Made by a program: the position numbers and the translations under genes
The notes under the pieces: model-generated
Database searches by the model: none
Seen by the model: only the letters and a program-made list of their open reading frames with translations
What the model was told of the DNA's origin: nothing
Shown: piece by piece, positions 12,101 through 24,700 of the stretch
Layout of the letters: each line of letters begins with the position of its first letter
Numbering within the stretch: position 1 is the stretch's first letter
Assembly (NCBI GenBank): GCA_024734555.1
Contig: JANPWX010000619.1
Span: forward strand, 4,147,727 to 4,211,726
Length of the DNA stretch: 64,000 nucleotides
DNA from: Trochalopteron elliotii
Lineage: Eukaryota; Chordata; Aves; Passeriformes; Leiothrichidae
Reading direction: 5' to 3'

Positions 12101-12844
12101 TCTTTCACATCCAAAATTTTATATTTACCAACGATTATTCTAGGGCTTGTATTTATATTGTCTCTTTTCCCTGTCAATTTAACATAAACCTATTAAAAGT
12201 ATTTCAGAACAGCATCTATCTGTGCAAAGGATAGTCTGTTGACTTCTAGCTAGAGGTGTGCTATTAATCAAAAGCACACAGAAAAGAAAAAATATAAAGA
12301 AGAGCAAACACTATAGGCACAGCGGTAAATCTGCCTGGTTTTATGTAAGGTAGATATTAATTTCACTTCAAGCACCAAGATGAATCAAACAGAACTGTCA
12401 TTCATTACAGTGTTGGGAAAGTCAGAATTTTTAGGACAATCATTTTAATGGAAACGTGCTGCATGTTTTTTATGCATTTGTATTTAAGTTCCCTCAATCA
12501 ATCAGACAAACTAAAACACTAAGTGAAACTCAGCCTCAAACAAGATCAAGTCTAACAAAAATATTGTGTTTTCAATGAGCTTTGAATCCCAAATACAATA
12601 TAACTCACCTATCTTGACTTACTTTCTCTAGTTTGATCCACATGTTTATGCATCAAAACCACAATATATGATAATAGGCTGGGAAATGTTGTCAGTGAGC
12701 TGGAAACCATTATAAAACAAATCTGTGTAAATGGACAATGAGGTTAAACTGGTCTACTGCGCAAACAAAAATTGCTAGTGATTTTGACTGTCTTCTCTAT
12801 GATTACATGATACCAGTCACTGGGTATCTCAATTACATACAGAG
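9194..12844. other. Non-coding unique sequence, no gene seen
   Basis: AT-rich sequence with stops in all frames and no recognised transposon. A weak AATAATAGG-type low-complexity patch occurs at about 12009-12048. Open frames here, up to about 110 codons, have no recognisable protein features. Confidence 0.7.
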
Positions 12845-12862
12845 ATCTAATCTAGATTAGAT
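12845..12862. other. Perfect 18-bp palindrome at microsatellite edge
   Basis: ATCTAATCTAGATTAGAT is its own reverse complement. Its right half is the first part of the AGATT array and its left half is the same unit inverted (AATCT), so the array switches strand at its start. Confidence 0.95.
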
Positions 12863-12912
12863 TAGATTAGATTAGATTAGATTAGATTAGATTAGATTAG
12901 ATTAGATTAGAT
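12854..12912. repeat. (AGATT)n pentanucleotide microsatellite, about 11.8 units
   Basis: Perfect AGATT units run from 12854 to 12912. A degenerate tail follows (ATATATAATAGATATTACATTAGATTAGATGTG), with two further AGAT-type units near 12930-12940. The purity of the core suggests recent expansion or ongoing length polymorphism. Confidence 0.97.
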
Positions 12913-13164
12913 ATATAATAGATATTACATTAGATTAGATGTGATACATAATCTAAACATGAGTATCTGAAAATCTGGCCTTTTCAAAGAATCTTAAGGT
13001 AATATCTCAATTTTAAGATGCTTAAAGTTAACAATCATCTTTGAAAACTTTGCAATGTGTTTTATGTTACAGGGAAAGCTTACTAAAATGAGAAGCTCAT
13101 GTTTAAATTATTTGTTCAGTGAGTTTGTGATTCTAGATAGCACAATAACCGTATATTTTCAGGT

Positions 13165-13360
13165 AGCATTAGCATGCTAACGAATCCTGTCCATTGCTGT
13201 TTGTGAATCACTAATGCATTCTTAATATCTGATAAACCAGAACCTCAGGGTGTAAAGTTCTATTAACATGCTAATGCATCTTGTCTCTGCTTGTTTTAGA
13301 ATTAGAAAGAGTAGGGTTTAGCCAATACAAGGCCATTTTTCATTTTGCTAAAACCATTAG
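13165..13360. promoter_or_regulatory. Cluster of POU/homeodomain-like octamers (candidate)
   Basis: ATTAGCAT occurs at about 13168 inside the perfect 12-bp palindrome TTAGCATGCTAA (13169-13180). ATGCTAAT follows at about 13268 in CATGCTAATGCAT, and CATTAGCATT recurs near 13356. These variants of the ATGCAAAT octamer suit POU or other homeodomain proteins. The clustering is visible; enhancer function is inference. Confidence 0.3.
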
Positions 13361-16300
13361 CATTGAGAAAAGTGATAGAGATGCTGTCTGCCAATCAACA
13401 TTTCTTATCAACTAAGATAACAAATATAACAAAAATACTGCCTGTAAAGCAGTATGGGGAAAAGTTAAACTACCATAGCACCTAACTGTCTTTAGAAGCC
13501 CCAAGAACCATTTGTATTTAGCATGTGCATCTGGAAATTTGGTGCCTGGCTTTATGTTTCATGGCCCAAAAATCTCAATCATTCTGAGCATCTTAAAACT
13601 TCAGTATGATGAATTTAGAAAGGAGTAATGATGTTCCAAACTCAGAACTTTCCTTAGCAAATGTAACTCCACCCTCAGAATTTGCTTTGCATACAGTATC
13701 TTAGCTCTCCTCAGATTTTCTGGAAGATATAAAGGACTGTTTCTTTCCACTCATTTGAAGGTGAGTTACTCCCTGAAATGAGTGAAACTACACTTGTTTA
13801 AAAACAAGATCAGTTCTTCCTAAAATCAGGCCATTGATGAAGGATGCAGTTGTGCAGACCATATTTTCTAGTATTTTACAGAGGGGAAAAAGTGTGTCAA
13901 CACTTTGCTCCATATCCATTAATGAAGTCAAAGAAGGAGTAGAATAAAATGTGTGCACCAACTTAGGGATTTGGCTTTGTGAAGGGAAATAGGACAACAG
14001 CAACACTGTTCACCTGCTGCCATGTTAATTAAGGGTCATGATATCCTCTGAGTAGTCTTGATGAGCGCTGAAAAGCTGTCTGATTTTGGCAGTGCATACA
14101 GCAAAGAGGTCAAAACTTGCGGGGCTAGTGTGGCCCAATTTCTTCCTGATAAGAGAAATTGTCCTTTCCTATACATCCCCTGGGCAAAGAGAGAGAATTG
14201 ATGCACAGCAAGGATTAGAGGGGTATATCAGTCCCCGGCGCTGGAGATGCACAAAATAGCAAGGCTTTTTAAACAGCCTTGCTTATTCTATAAATCCATT
14301 CAAAGAGCCAGCTGCAATCCTGTTTGGGAATTTGTAAAGGGTGTCTTGATGAAAATGTTTTGTATATTAAGTAATGATTATAATACTCTCTTCTCATGCG
14401 ACACATTTTTCTTGTCCTAGTCTTTAACAGAAAACACTGGGGAATGTTTTGGTGGTTTGAGTTACGAATCGGCATGGAGCAAAAAGTAGAAAGACACTCT
14501 CAGTCAAACCTAAATAAAAGCAAAAATCCTTTTTAATTCTGTTTGCAATCCTCTTGTGAACAGTTTCTCAAGAGCAGTTGAGTATTACCAATACTTTTGC
14601 CATTCAAATTTTCCTGGCTTCAAAACTAAACTCCAGAAATACTTGCCAAACAGATATTTTGCACTTTTTATTTGAAGAATTTTTACTTTTCACAGAACTG
14701 TCATGTTACCTAAGTCATCAGATAAAAAAAACATTCATACATTATCTTTGTTCACTTACAGTGTTCAAGAAATGACCAATAATTTAAAAATTCACAGATT
14801 GGATAAAATTAGCAAACCAGTGAAATTTGTAATAGGTTAGTGGATAATTCATAAACAGAAAAGGTGACATTGATATCAATTATTCATTAGAAATTATTTA
14901 CTTAACTGTACTGCGCTCAAATTTCTACTCAGCTTCAGAAAGAAATCATTATGCATTCATTCTTGATCCTAATTAGTTTTTAAACCTTGCTTAGAGATGC
15001 AATATGCCACTACATCATTTAGCTTGTTGTAACTTAACAGACATGTGAAAGACAATTGGATATCTTGAGATCATGGCAGACATTGCAATAGTATTATCTC
15101 AGTATATATCAAGATACCAGGTAAAAAGAGAGCTGCTAATATACAGGATATAGGAGGAAGAAATAACTGTCTCCTTTTAAACAGAAAATAGATTCTAACA
15201 TCTATGATCTAATCACTGAACCTTATAAAATGGCTGGACAGGGCAATACATATTCTCAGGTCTTCATTTGCTTCCTTGGCAGATAAACAATAAGCACAGG
15301 CTCAAGCACACTTGAGCTGTGTTATTAGACTGACAATATCCAATTAAAGTTAGAGTGCAGGGGAAATTTTTCAAGTTATTTTATCATTAGAAAGCCTCAA
15401 AGCTTATGGATGCATATCTTGCATATTCAAGTGACAGACACAAAATGGGAGAGTCAATAGCAACAAACACTGTGACTAAAATATAATAGAATATATATAT
15501 ATATTGTAAAGCAGCACATATTCCTAGCCATCTGCCATACTGCACACCTGACCTAATATACACAGGTTTCCTACGGTTCCTCATTCTTACTGTCTTATCA
15601 TAAGCTTCAAAGACCTGGTACTTGTCCATAGAGTCTTAATCCCCAGAGATTTGTGATGATGTAGGAGGCTCAAGTGAAAGAAAAATGCATATGTGTAGTG
15701 GAAGAGCACAGCTTTAAAACAAACATTTTTAAAAAGCTCAAACAACAGCAGGAAAATAATTTTTAAAAACACAGCATTTTGTTATAAATATACATGAATA
15801 TATTTTAAACCAAATGCTTGACCCATGATGGCTCAGATCCAGAAATGCCAGTAGGTTCTGAAGTGTAACTCTGGGGCTCTGAGATGATGCTAGAGCACTG
15901 TCTCATCTCACTGTGGTACCTGTCTTTCACACATCCTTCAGAGTTATACTTCCTAAAGGCTCCAAGACAGGAACAGGTTATGCATGGACACTGTGCTGCA
16001 TCATATATAGAAGTAAAATTATTGCTATTTTTTTCAATGGATGACAGGAAAATTATAGTCCATGAAGCATATGCAAGACCAAGATACTTCATATCCTACA
16101 CTAATTCTGTACTTCATATGAGTCCCACAACAACATAAGTGTTCTTGCCTGTGAAATTATACTACATGGTTCTAAATTATTGCTGATTTTCTATGCTTAT
16201 TCCTTTCTAGTGTTAAAATCTCTCATTTAGATGGGATTTTGTAATTTTCTTGTTTGCCCCATTCTTAGTATGCAAATTTTTTCACTAACAATTAAATTGC

Positions 16301-17781
16301 AGAACATTTTGTATTTTCAATGAAGATTTAAATTCTCACCCTATTTTTTATCAAAATAGTAATTTCAAATAAATTAAGGTACTTTGTTCATTGATTCATT
16401 ATGCAATTACTTTCTTTTCGTATTCTGCACACATTCTGATAAAAGATTAACAAGCATGTACCATGCATACAGTAGGGTGGAGGGAGAACGTTTCTCCTTC
16501 AAATTAGTATACTGAAATATTAATATAAACAAAGCAGGAATGGTTGTAAGACATTTTCAATAAGTTATTATAATGTCTGAATGACAAGGAATGTTTTTAC
16601 AATGCATGCAGAGTATAAGACATTCAAAGTCTAGAGAAATGGACTGAAAGTCTTTCTTACATCAGTAAGATAGTAATAATACAGTTATTTACTTTCTAAC
16701 TCCAATTTTGTGATATAGTGTCATTCAGTTATCCAGTATTATTACATTGTTTCTGATAGAAGATGAAAATCTTTATATTTTCAAATACTTTTTTCAAAAT
16801 ACATTCAGTTGCTGCAGATGTGGTTTCTGTTTAATTCCTTTAGTATTCTTTTGTGTTATTGATGACACTATCATAAGATATGATAGTCTAAATTTGAACA
16901 TTTTCTGACTTTTCTTTCAGTAACCACAGTAACAAAGTTGTTTGGATACAGGACACATGAAGTAGAATATTTTTTTGGTTCACTTGGTTCAGATTCAGTC
17001 TTTGAAAAGAAAACTCATAAAAGCAGGGCTGGAGAAGTCAAACCAGAAATTAAATGCCCTTTCATCTCCCAAGAAGTGAAATAATAAGAAAACAGTGGTT
17101 GGGTTGTAGCAGTCATATTCAAAGAATACAACCAAGCTTTGTAGATAAGGGAATATCTTCTACCAGATCAATTGAACTTCTTAAGGGCTGATCCTGTCAA
17201 CTGTTATGAATTTTAGGAAAAAAGAACTGAACTATTAGATTACTGGAATTGTTCAATTTTTCTAATGGTTATAGAGTTTGACAATTCTCTCGTTTATATA
17301 TTATAAAATACTTTAACTGTGGATTCATACTGAGTCTTTGATCATATTCCCAGATGCTCTTGAGCTTCTGATCTGAAATTTTATTCTATACTTTCAAAAA
17401 ATGTCCTTTCGGAAAAGGATCTAATTTAAGCACCATGATTCAGGCTAAAATAATTCAGGTTTTAGGAAAGAAACCTAAACATCTTCTTTTTTTGACAGCT
17501 TGACTTTCATTATAGTACTGCATTAACACATCCCCTCTGAAGTTTAATTCTTTAAACTCAGAATTTGATAAAGAAACACCAGACACATTTTCACTTTCAT
17601 CTGCTAAAGGCTTTCATTTTCTCTCCTGTTCAAATACCCAGCTAGGGTGGAGTTAATTCCTGTTTCAAGTATTGCAGTGTTTGTTTTCATCACAGATAAA
17701 AAAATGTAAGAACAATGCTATAGAGCTCACTGGCCTCAGAGGAGGCAGGGGATATTCTTTCTATAACAGCCAAAAGGAGGG

Positions 17782-17799
17782 CATTTATAGCTATAAATG
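17782..17799. other. Perfect 18-bp palindrome
   Basis: CATTTATAGCTATAAATG equals its own reverse complement. Each half contains CTATAAATG, close to the MEF2-type core CTA(A/T)4TAG. It could form a cruciform or bind a dimer. A chance origin is possible in 64 kb of AT-rich DNA but not very likely at 18 bp. Confidence 0.9.
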
Positions 17800-20700
17800 T
17801 CTCTGAAGTAGATCATAACTTTACAACAGAGAGGGCAGACATTTTCAGCATGTTCAGAACTAAAATCCTCATAGACTTCAGTGTATAATAAACATGGACA
17901 AGATATCTCACATATTCTCAGAACTAAATAATCCCTTTTATTCTTAGCTTCTCAGGCTCAAAAATGAAAAGCTTAACAATAGTTTTGTCCTTTGGCTCTA
18001 GAAAGAAAGAGTGAGTCACACCCTGAACCTGCATAAATTCCAGTGTAATTTCTTGTCAAATTTGATTTTCTACCATTTTAAGATGTGTTGATGGCATGCA
18101 GAAAGGACAGGGAGAAATCTGGACAAGTTTTCTAAATGGAAGCACAGTGATGATGAATGCAAGAAAATGTTCCAGCTAATATCATTTTGCTTATTCTTAT
18201 ATCTCCCACTAATATTTATTTTTTCTTTAGTCTAACTCCTCAAGAAGTACTCCACACCCAGCCCACAGCCTTTGCCCTAACTGGAGTAAGTAACACGTAG
18301 TTAGTAATTTGATATTATTTACTTGTTGAAGCTCATTCAGTGCATCTTGAAGCCCAAATGAAGATTTCTATTAACAATGGTAGGCACTAGATTGATATGG
18401 TCAGAGAGGAGAGAGAAAACATTTCATACAAACTACTGTAATACCTGAAAATTAGGATAACCAGAAATTAGGCTGTTTCAAAGTCCTGAGGAATGCTCTT
18501 CATTCCTATGGTTGTGGCTAACATGGAGGGGGAGGTGGCTTTCAGAGCTGAAAGCAGGGACCTGAAAAGAACAAAAATGGTCATGACTGACAAAAATAAT
18601 CAGGAAAAAAGCAGACTACTACTGAAGAGAAACATGTTCCTGGTTTTCAGAGTATTTTAAAACCTCAAGAAATTACACACCTTTCACTGCAGCAGAAATT
18701 GTGTCCGTGTTTGAGGACATAATAATAGTCCGTGTGTGAATTATGAAATTTTTTTCAATAAAAGTAACCTTTTATAGCTGATTTTTACAGTACCCCAAAA
18801 AATTGTCTTCTTCTATAAACTACTACAAAAGCAATGAGAGAACTCTTTATAATAAAGTACATCTTAATTTTTTTCCCACTGAAGTGTTTGCCAAGAAAAT
18901 ATTTTAATCAACTACAGTGCCTTTTCAAGCTCATCAAACACAGTAACTGCAGCAGAAGTAACAATGCAGTTCAATGTAGATAATTCATGCATAATTTATG
19001 TTATTTGTTCCTTTAAAAGGGAATGCTTTTTGCCTAAAAAACAAAAAATTAAGAACTTATTTTTCAAAGTTATTTCTTTTCACTTATTTCTACAGTAGTT
19101 TTCTCCATACAAAACAAGAAATGAGCCAACATTATCAGGTGAACAGACATGGTAGCATATGAAAACTGCCAGTTACACTGGGGAAATAATGATGAAGCAA
19201 AAAAAAATTTGAAAATTTGTTTGTTTGTATTATATATCTCACTTCAAGGAACTGAAAGGAAGCAGGGAATAGGAAACTGCTCAGATGCTTTCCTGTTCTT
19301 TGGCTTTCAATGAAATATTCCTTTCTATAGAAGAACAACTGTACAAGTCTATAGATACCACATACCCTGACTTTAAGGGGATCTTAGACATGGTTTGGGA
19401 TGATATAAGGCAGTAGAGTATAAATGGAATTACTAGGAGACGTGCAATGCAATAGTTATCAACTCTCAAACCTGAAAGACTCAAGGGCATCTGTCTTTTC
19501 CAGGTTTAGAAAAAGTCAAGTATTTGTTATTAAGTAGTTGGATGAAACTAAGTATACATTTAGAAGATGACAGCCAAAATTATGTTCTATGCATCTGGAA
19601 AAGTCAAGGGCTGCTGTTCAGAACAATTGTAAAAAACTGAAGAAATGTACAGAAAAGCAATATACTATTCAGTATTCTCCAGAACAGGGTCTGGGTTATG
19701 ACTTCATGTTGAGATGCACAAACAAGTATTCTGTCACTATGTTGTAAAAAAATCATCTTTCTGCTCTCCAGGCTCCAGAAAGAGAATTTTGTTTAATTGT
19801 TACCACTGCCTCCAAGAAAGACGTAAAAGACAGAGCCCAGAAGAGTTCAAGGAGACATTGATCAGGTTAGGAGACTTACGCTATTAGGAAAGAAACTATA
19901 GGGTAACTTTTTCAGTTTAGAAAAGTGAAAACTAAAAGACAATGTAATATGTCCAGGTATGTAAAACATGCATGCAGATAACTTCTCAAATTGAGGGAGA
20001 GAAACCTACTTATATGCTCTAAATTAGCAATAAGAAAAAACTTTCAGCAAATTTAATTATTAGGATAATCCTTATAGAGGTAAGAATAGGAAAAAAAATG
20101 CTAGAATCAGTTGCATAGGAGAAACTGCAATCACTGTAGTGGAAGACTTTTTAGTCTTTAGACCACCTTTTGCTAAATGCTTGTACAGAGTCTTACAAAA
20201 ACCAGTCTCATTTGCAGAAAAAAATTGCAGCTACTCCATCAGTAAAGGTAAACACTGATGGATGCCAAGAGAAAAATAAAGCACTTGACTAGGAAAGGTG
20301 TGTGAGCTGAACAACCATCTCCTGACAGTTCAGTTTAATGCAAAGTGATTTCACATCACTGGGAGATATGAAACCATGTCTGTGTCTCTGGTAAATCATG
20401 GATTGAATGGATTGTGTGCTTCTTCATCTGCTAAGGATTACAAGAAGAAAAGGCCACGGTGGGGAATTCAGCAACATACATTAGTGAGAGGAAGTAATAT
20501 TTCTGGGGTTTTTTTCCTGAGGTGACACTTATACATAAGTTTAACAGGTTTGAAATCACAGTTTGTTCTCAATAAGGAGATATTTCTAGAGAGGCAAGTT
20601 TTTTCTAAATTCCACAGAGTATCATCTTTTTAAGCCAGGAGTAAAATGGCAGGCAAATGCATAATCCATTAATTGGCTTGGCAGACCTCAAAAATTTGAG

Positions 20701-21468
20701 CTGTTCTCTGTCCAACCAATTCTTCCTTCTTCCTCAAAATAAAAAAGCCCTAATTCAGGGATCTCTGCCACTGATTTCCTTCTCCATTTCCTCATTTGCT
20801 CCTCCAACACAATGCGTTGAATCACCTAAATTATGGGCGGCTACTTGCACAATATGACATTCAAGTTGTAATTTGATACACTGGATTTAGCCACAAAAAC
20901 CAAGACAAGCCATGGTTCCAGAAGTTGAGTAAGAGGACTCAGAGTTGAATGCTGCAAACATTAGGAGAAATACCAAAATATGCTTCACAGAAACAGTCAG
21001 ATCAATTAATACTAAAAGTCGCTCCTGGTCTCTCCCTGTTAATTTTTTTGAGCAGCTGTTGTACTCACAACCCCAGCTGTTATATCCCAGAAGGAAAATC
21101 AGAACTAGTCAGAACTATTTTTCTGTTCTATTTCTTTGTACATTGTCTTCACTATAATTGATTTTTTTATGGAATATGGTAAATGATTTTCTCGGCCATT
21201 GACTTCCCATTGCATAGGTCAGAGCGACATGCTGGTAGTCTAATACCTCATGCAAATCTCCTGTTTCATTTTCTCTTCTATCGACCATCATACCACAATG
21301 CTGTGAAGTATCAAAAGGGTCCTCTAAGTTTGGAAAGCAACACGGCAGAAACAACATGGCAGGAAGCGGTAAAAATTGCAAACTACAAACCAAAAAGTAA
21401 TCCAGCTCTACCTCTATATATACAAAAATCATTTACTCAATTCTTCATCCCTTTGCCTTTGTAGTGTA

Positions 21469-21706
21469 GAATCATAGAAAGGTTTGAGTTGGGAAGGACC
21501 TTTAAAGGCCATCTAGTCCAACCCCCTACCATTACCTCCCATTAGGGCACGTTCAGCTAGATCAGGCTCAGAGCCCCATCCAGCCTCACCTTGATTGTTT
21601 CAAGGAATGGGGCATCCATCACCTCTCTGGGAAACCTGCACCAGTGTTTGATGACCTTTATTGTAAAAAGCTTTTTCCTTGTATCTAGTCTGAATCTGCA
21701 AACCCT
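21469..21706 (-). mobile_element. CR1 LINE 3' fragment, minus strand
   Basis: The plus strand reads AGAATCATAGAAAGGTTTG, then GTTGGGAAGGACCTTTAAAG and CCATCTAGTCCAACCCCC. This is the reverse complement of the CR1 3' UTR, whose sense strand ends in repeated ATTCTATGATTCTATGA. Further CR1 blocks follow, including CCCCATCCAGCCTCACCTTG, GGGAAACCTGCACCAGTG and TTGTAAAAAGCTTTTTCCTT. It is 5'-truncated, as CR1 nearly always is. About 238 bp remain and no coding region survives. A 13-base poly(A) run lies about 20 bp beyond the truncated end, outside the element. Confidence 0.95.
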
Positions 21707-24700
21707 AAAGAGTGAGTTTCATGGAAAAAAAAAAAAACAAACCAAAACCCTGTAAAAATCTGGCTAATTAAATGAAAATTACATCTTTAATAGAAAAGAT
21801 TGTGTTATCTTTTCAGTTTGAGAAATCAGGGTCGATTTGTAGTTGCTAGAAATGCAGCTCAGTCTTCACCTTTTTATTATGCCATTTACTATGAATGCTA
21901 ATAGACTTTCCATTTCCTGAAAAATTTTATAGACTTTGAAAATCATGATTATTATAGCAGAAAATTTGTTTTGCAGGAACAAATCAGAGACAGTGAAAGC
22001 TACAAGATGATGACAGCTTGATTGTAGGCTGTGTCTCACAACTACCTCTACTCCCCCAAAAGACCATCTATCTGTAGGTATTTTAAAATCCTGAAAGAAA
22101 TCCTATAAGTCCATTCTGAGGACTGACTCTTTTGCTACCTTGTGAAAGTGAAAGCATGTGAGATGCAGGAACTTCTGAGGAGAAAAAAGAAAAGCATAAA
22201 AAAGATGAGAAGATAAGCTCCAAATAGGACACCCCAAATCAATATAAGAGTAGTTCACAAGCCAAGAACATGTAGAAGCACCATCACATACTAAGAGATA
22301 TTAATGCAAAACGAGTTTATAAATGAAGAATTTAGATATAGTCAAACATTACAGTAGAGATAGTCAGGATGACAAACCTAGATTTCCAAACAGACTTTAA
22401 AGCTGGAAGTTTTCCATCAAAAGCAGTAGCAGAGAAGGGTCATCTGAGAGTAACTTTCCTAAAGAAAATTTGAGATATGTTCCTCTGAGACAGGGGTGAT
22501 AAATTTAAAAAGCATTGTGGATTTTGCAACTATATACAAAAGCTAAACTAATGGTAATCTATCTTGGACTGTAGCAACAGAGCGAAAATAAATAGAAAAT
22601 CTGTTACTCATTGTCAGGAACTGGGGTACTTTTTTCTGAAGTGACAACTTGCAGGAACACACATGAATAACTCATAAAGCAGTTAATGTAGCAAGGCCAA
22701 CAGCATACACATCTCACTACAAACAGTAAACATGGATAGACAATACACCACTTGAGAAAGCTTAAATAGACACTCCAGTCTGAAAGGCCAGAGTTCATCT
22801 TTAGGAATATTTCTAGAGGGCATAATCTGAGCTCAGATCTTAAAATCCAAATGGTCTCATCCTTAAGGGCACAGCTGAGGGAGAAGACATTTTCAAACCT
22901 GAGCTTTAATAGGAATAGCAGCTAGCTGTATGCTCTTCTCTTGCTCTCTTTTCAACTACTAAAATGAAACAGAAACCAGCTAGTGAATGAGCATGTCATA
23001 GCAGCCAATTCTGCAACAATTGATTGCTAAAGACAGAACACATCTTTCTTCCTCTGGCCTGATGCCTTTCTACAGGAGATTTTACTATCTAAAGGCTGCA
23101 GGCCTGCTCTAGCCAGAGTTTATCAAAGAGTTGAAAGTCCAATTTACAAAAAAAGAACCACAAACCTCCACAAAGTCACTAATCTTCCTGTAAAAACACC
23201 TTAGTATGGCAGGAAAAAGACATTTAAACAATATAAATTATATTTTAGTGGATGAATGGAGTTAATATAATTGCTTGTTTTTCCTTTCTCTAAACAGAAA
23301 TTGACTATGGAGCTTTTGAAAGTATTTCTATTGTATTTGTATTGTACATATGAATACAACAGGAGTTTTATGCTTAAAATATTTTTCTTTTTTTATGGTA
23401 ACTGCTCTTGGACCAAGAACTAAGAAAACCAATGGTTTAGCACTAAATAGAACAATTGTTATTTAATGTTATTTTATAGTTGAAAAAGAGAACATTGAGA
23501 GTAAAATAAATGGATTCTAGTACACATAATGATGTTCTGATGACCTTCATAGCATACTTTTGATTCTGGAAAAATAGCATAAGATATTTTAGATAATGTG
23601 ACCATTTCTCATTCATTTGATTGGCTTTAGTTATTGTTACTTCAGGGCTCTTTACTGGAGACAGTTTTTTGTTAATGGTGTAAATATGTTTATAATTATT
23701 AGCAGTATTGATCCAGTAGGGCAAAGATTTTCTGCTTCCACATACTTGAAAGAATAATAAGGAGCTATATAAGCTCAGACAAGCTGTTATTCTCATGACT
23801 GCTCTTCAAAGTAAGTATATCCCATAGAGGCTGCAGACTTTGCTACACATAAATTTTAATGAACCCACTCATACTCGTACTGGTTAGCGTTTGGTAATAA
23901 AATTCATATACAGCGGGGATCATTCACAAGGGGAAAGTGGGGTTTAAGGATGGAGTTAGACACCCTTATGTTAACCCTGCACAGCCAAATCAACTTTTAA
24001 GAGAAAACTGTAAGAAAAAAGGAGGCCTTCCTGCCTTTCATCAAAGGCTTGACATCAGCCAGGCTAATGACAGATCAACCAAGCTTCTTTTAGGTTCATG
24101 AAACAAAGGCGTGCTAGTAAACAAGACCTCCCATGGTAGCCCTGGCTGTGGCTCTATTTCAGGGTAATCACAATAGGGAGTACATTGAGTATTTTCTCTC
24201 TATGGATAGAGAAGTTGTATTACGTCTCAGAGGACAGGAAAAAACACATTTCCTCTTAGAAAATTTAAGATTTTGCTAATAAACATGTCAGAGTTGTCAT
24301 TAAGAAAAATATCACTACATTTGACTTTCTTTTTGTGCTGAGAGACATCTTGTTTGTGACAACTGAAACCAGCCTCTTCTGTTTAATCGTGAAATAGCTT
24401 AAACAGCATCTGCCATCTGGACCAAAATTAGATCCCTATGGAAATGGCCTATTATAATCTTAAATCACTATTTCTGTGCTATTTAAGGAGAATGCTTCCA
24501 TACTTCTTGCCTGTAGTAACATTACTGGAATCTGTAGAGTAGGTACAAAGACAATTTAAAATTTCCTTAAGAATAATCACTACCTAAGCAAGGCACAATA
24601 TAACCAGAGCACTGTCTTCTTTTATGTCAGCAATGTTTTAAAGGATAGAATTTCATTTACAGTCAAAGAAATCAAATTGCACTTTCACCAGCTGCAAAGT

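Larger units (their letters stand above)
12941..21468. other. Non-coding unique sequence with scattered palindromic motifs
   Basis: About 8.5 kb with no recognised transposon and no coding signal. It contains an (AT)n tract near 15489-15503, an 18-bp palindrome at 17782-17799, and a group of ATTAGCAT/ATGCTAAT motifs at about 13.17-13.36 kb. The scarcity of young repeats over such a length is compatible with constrained non-coding DNA, but sequence alone cannot show that. Confidence 0.65.
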
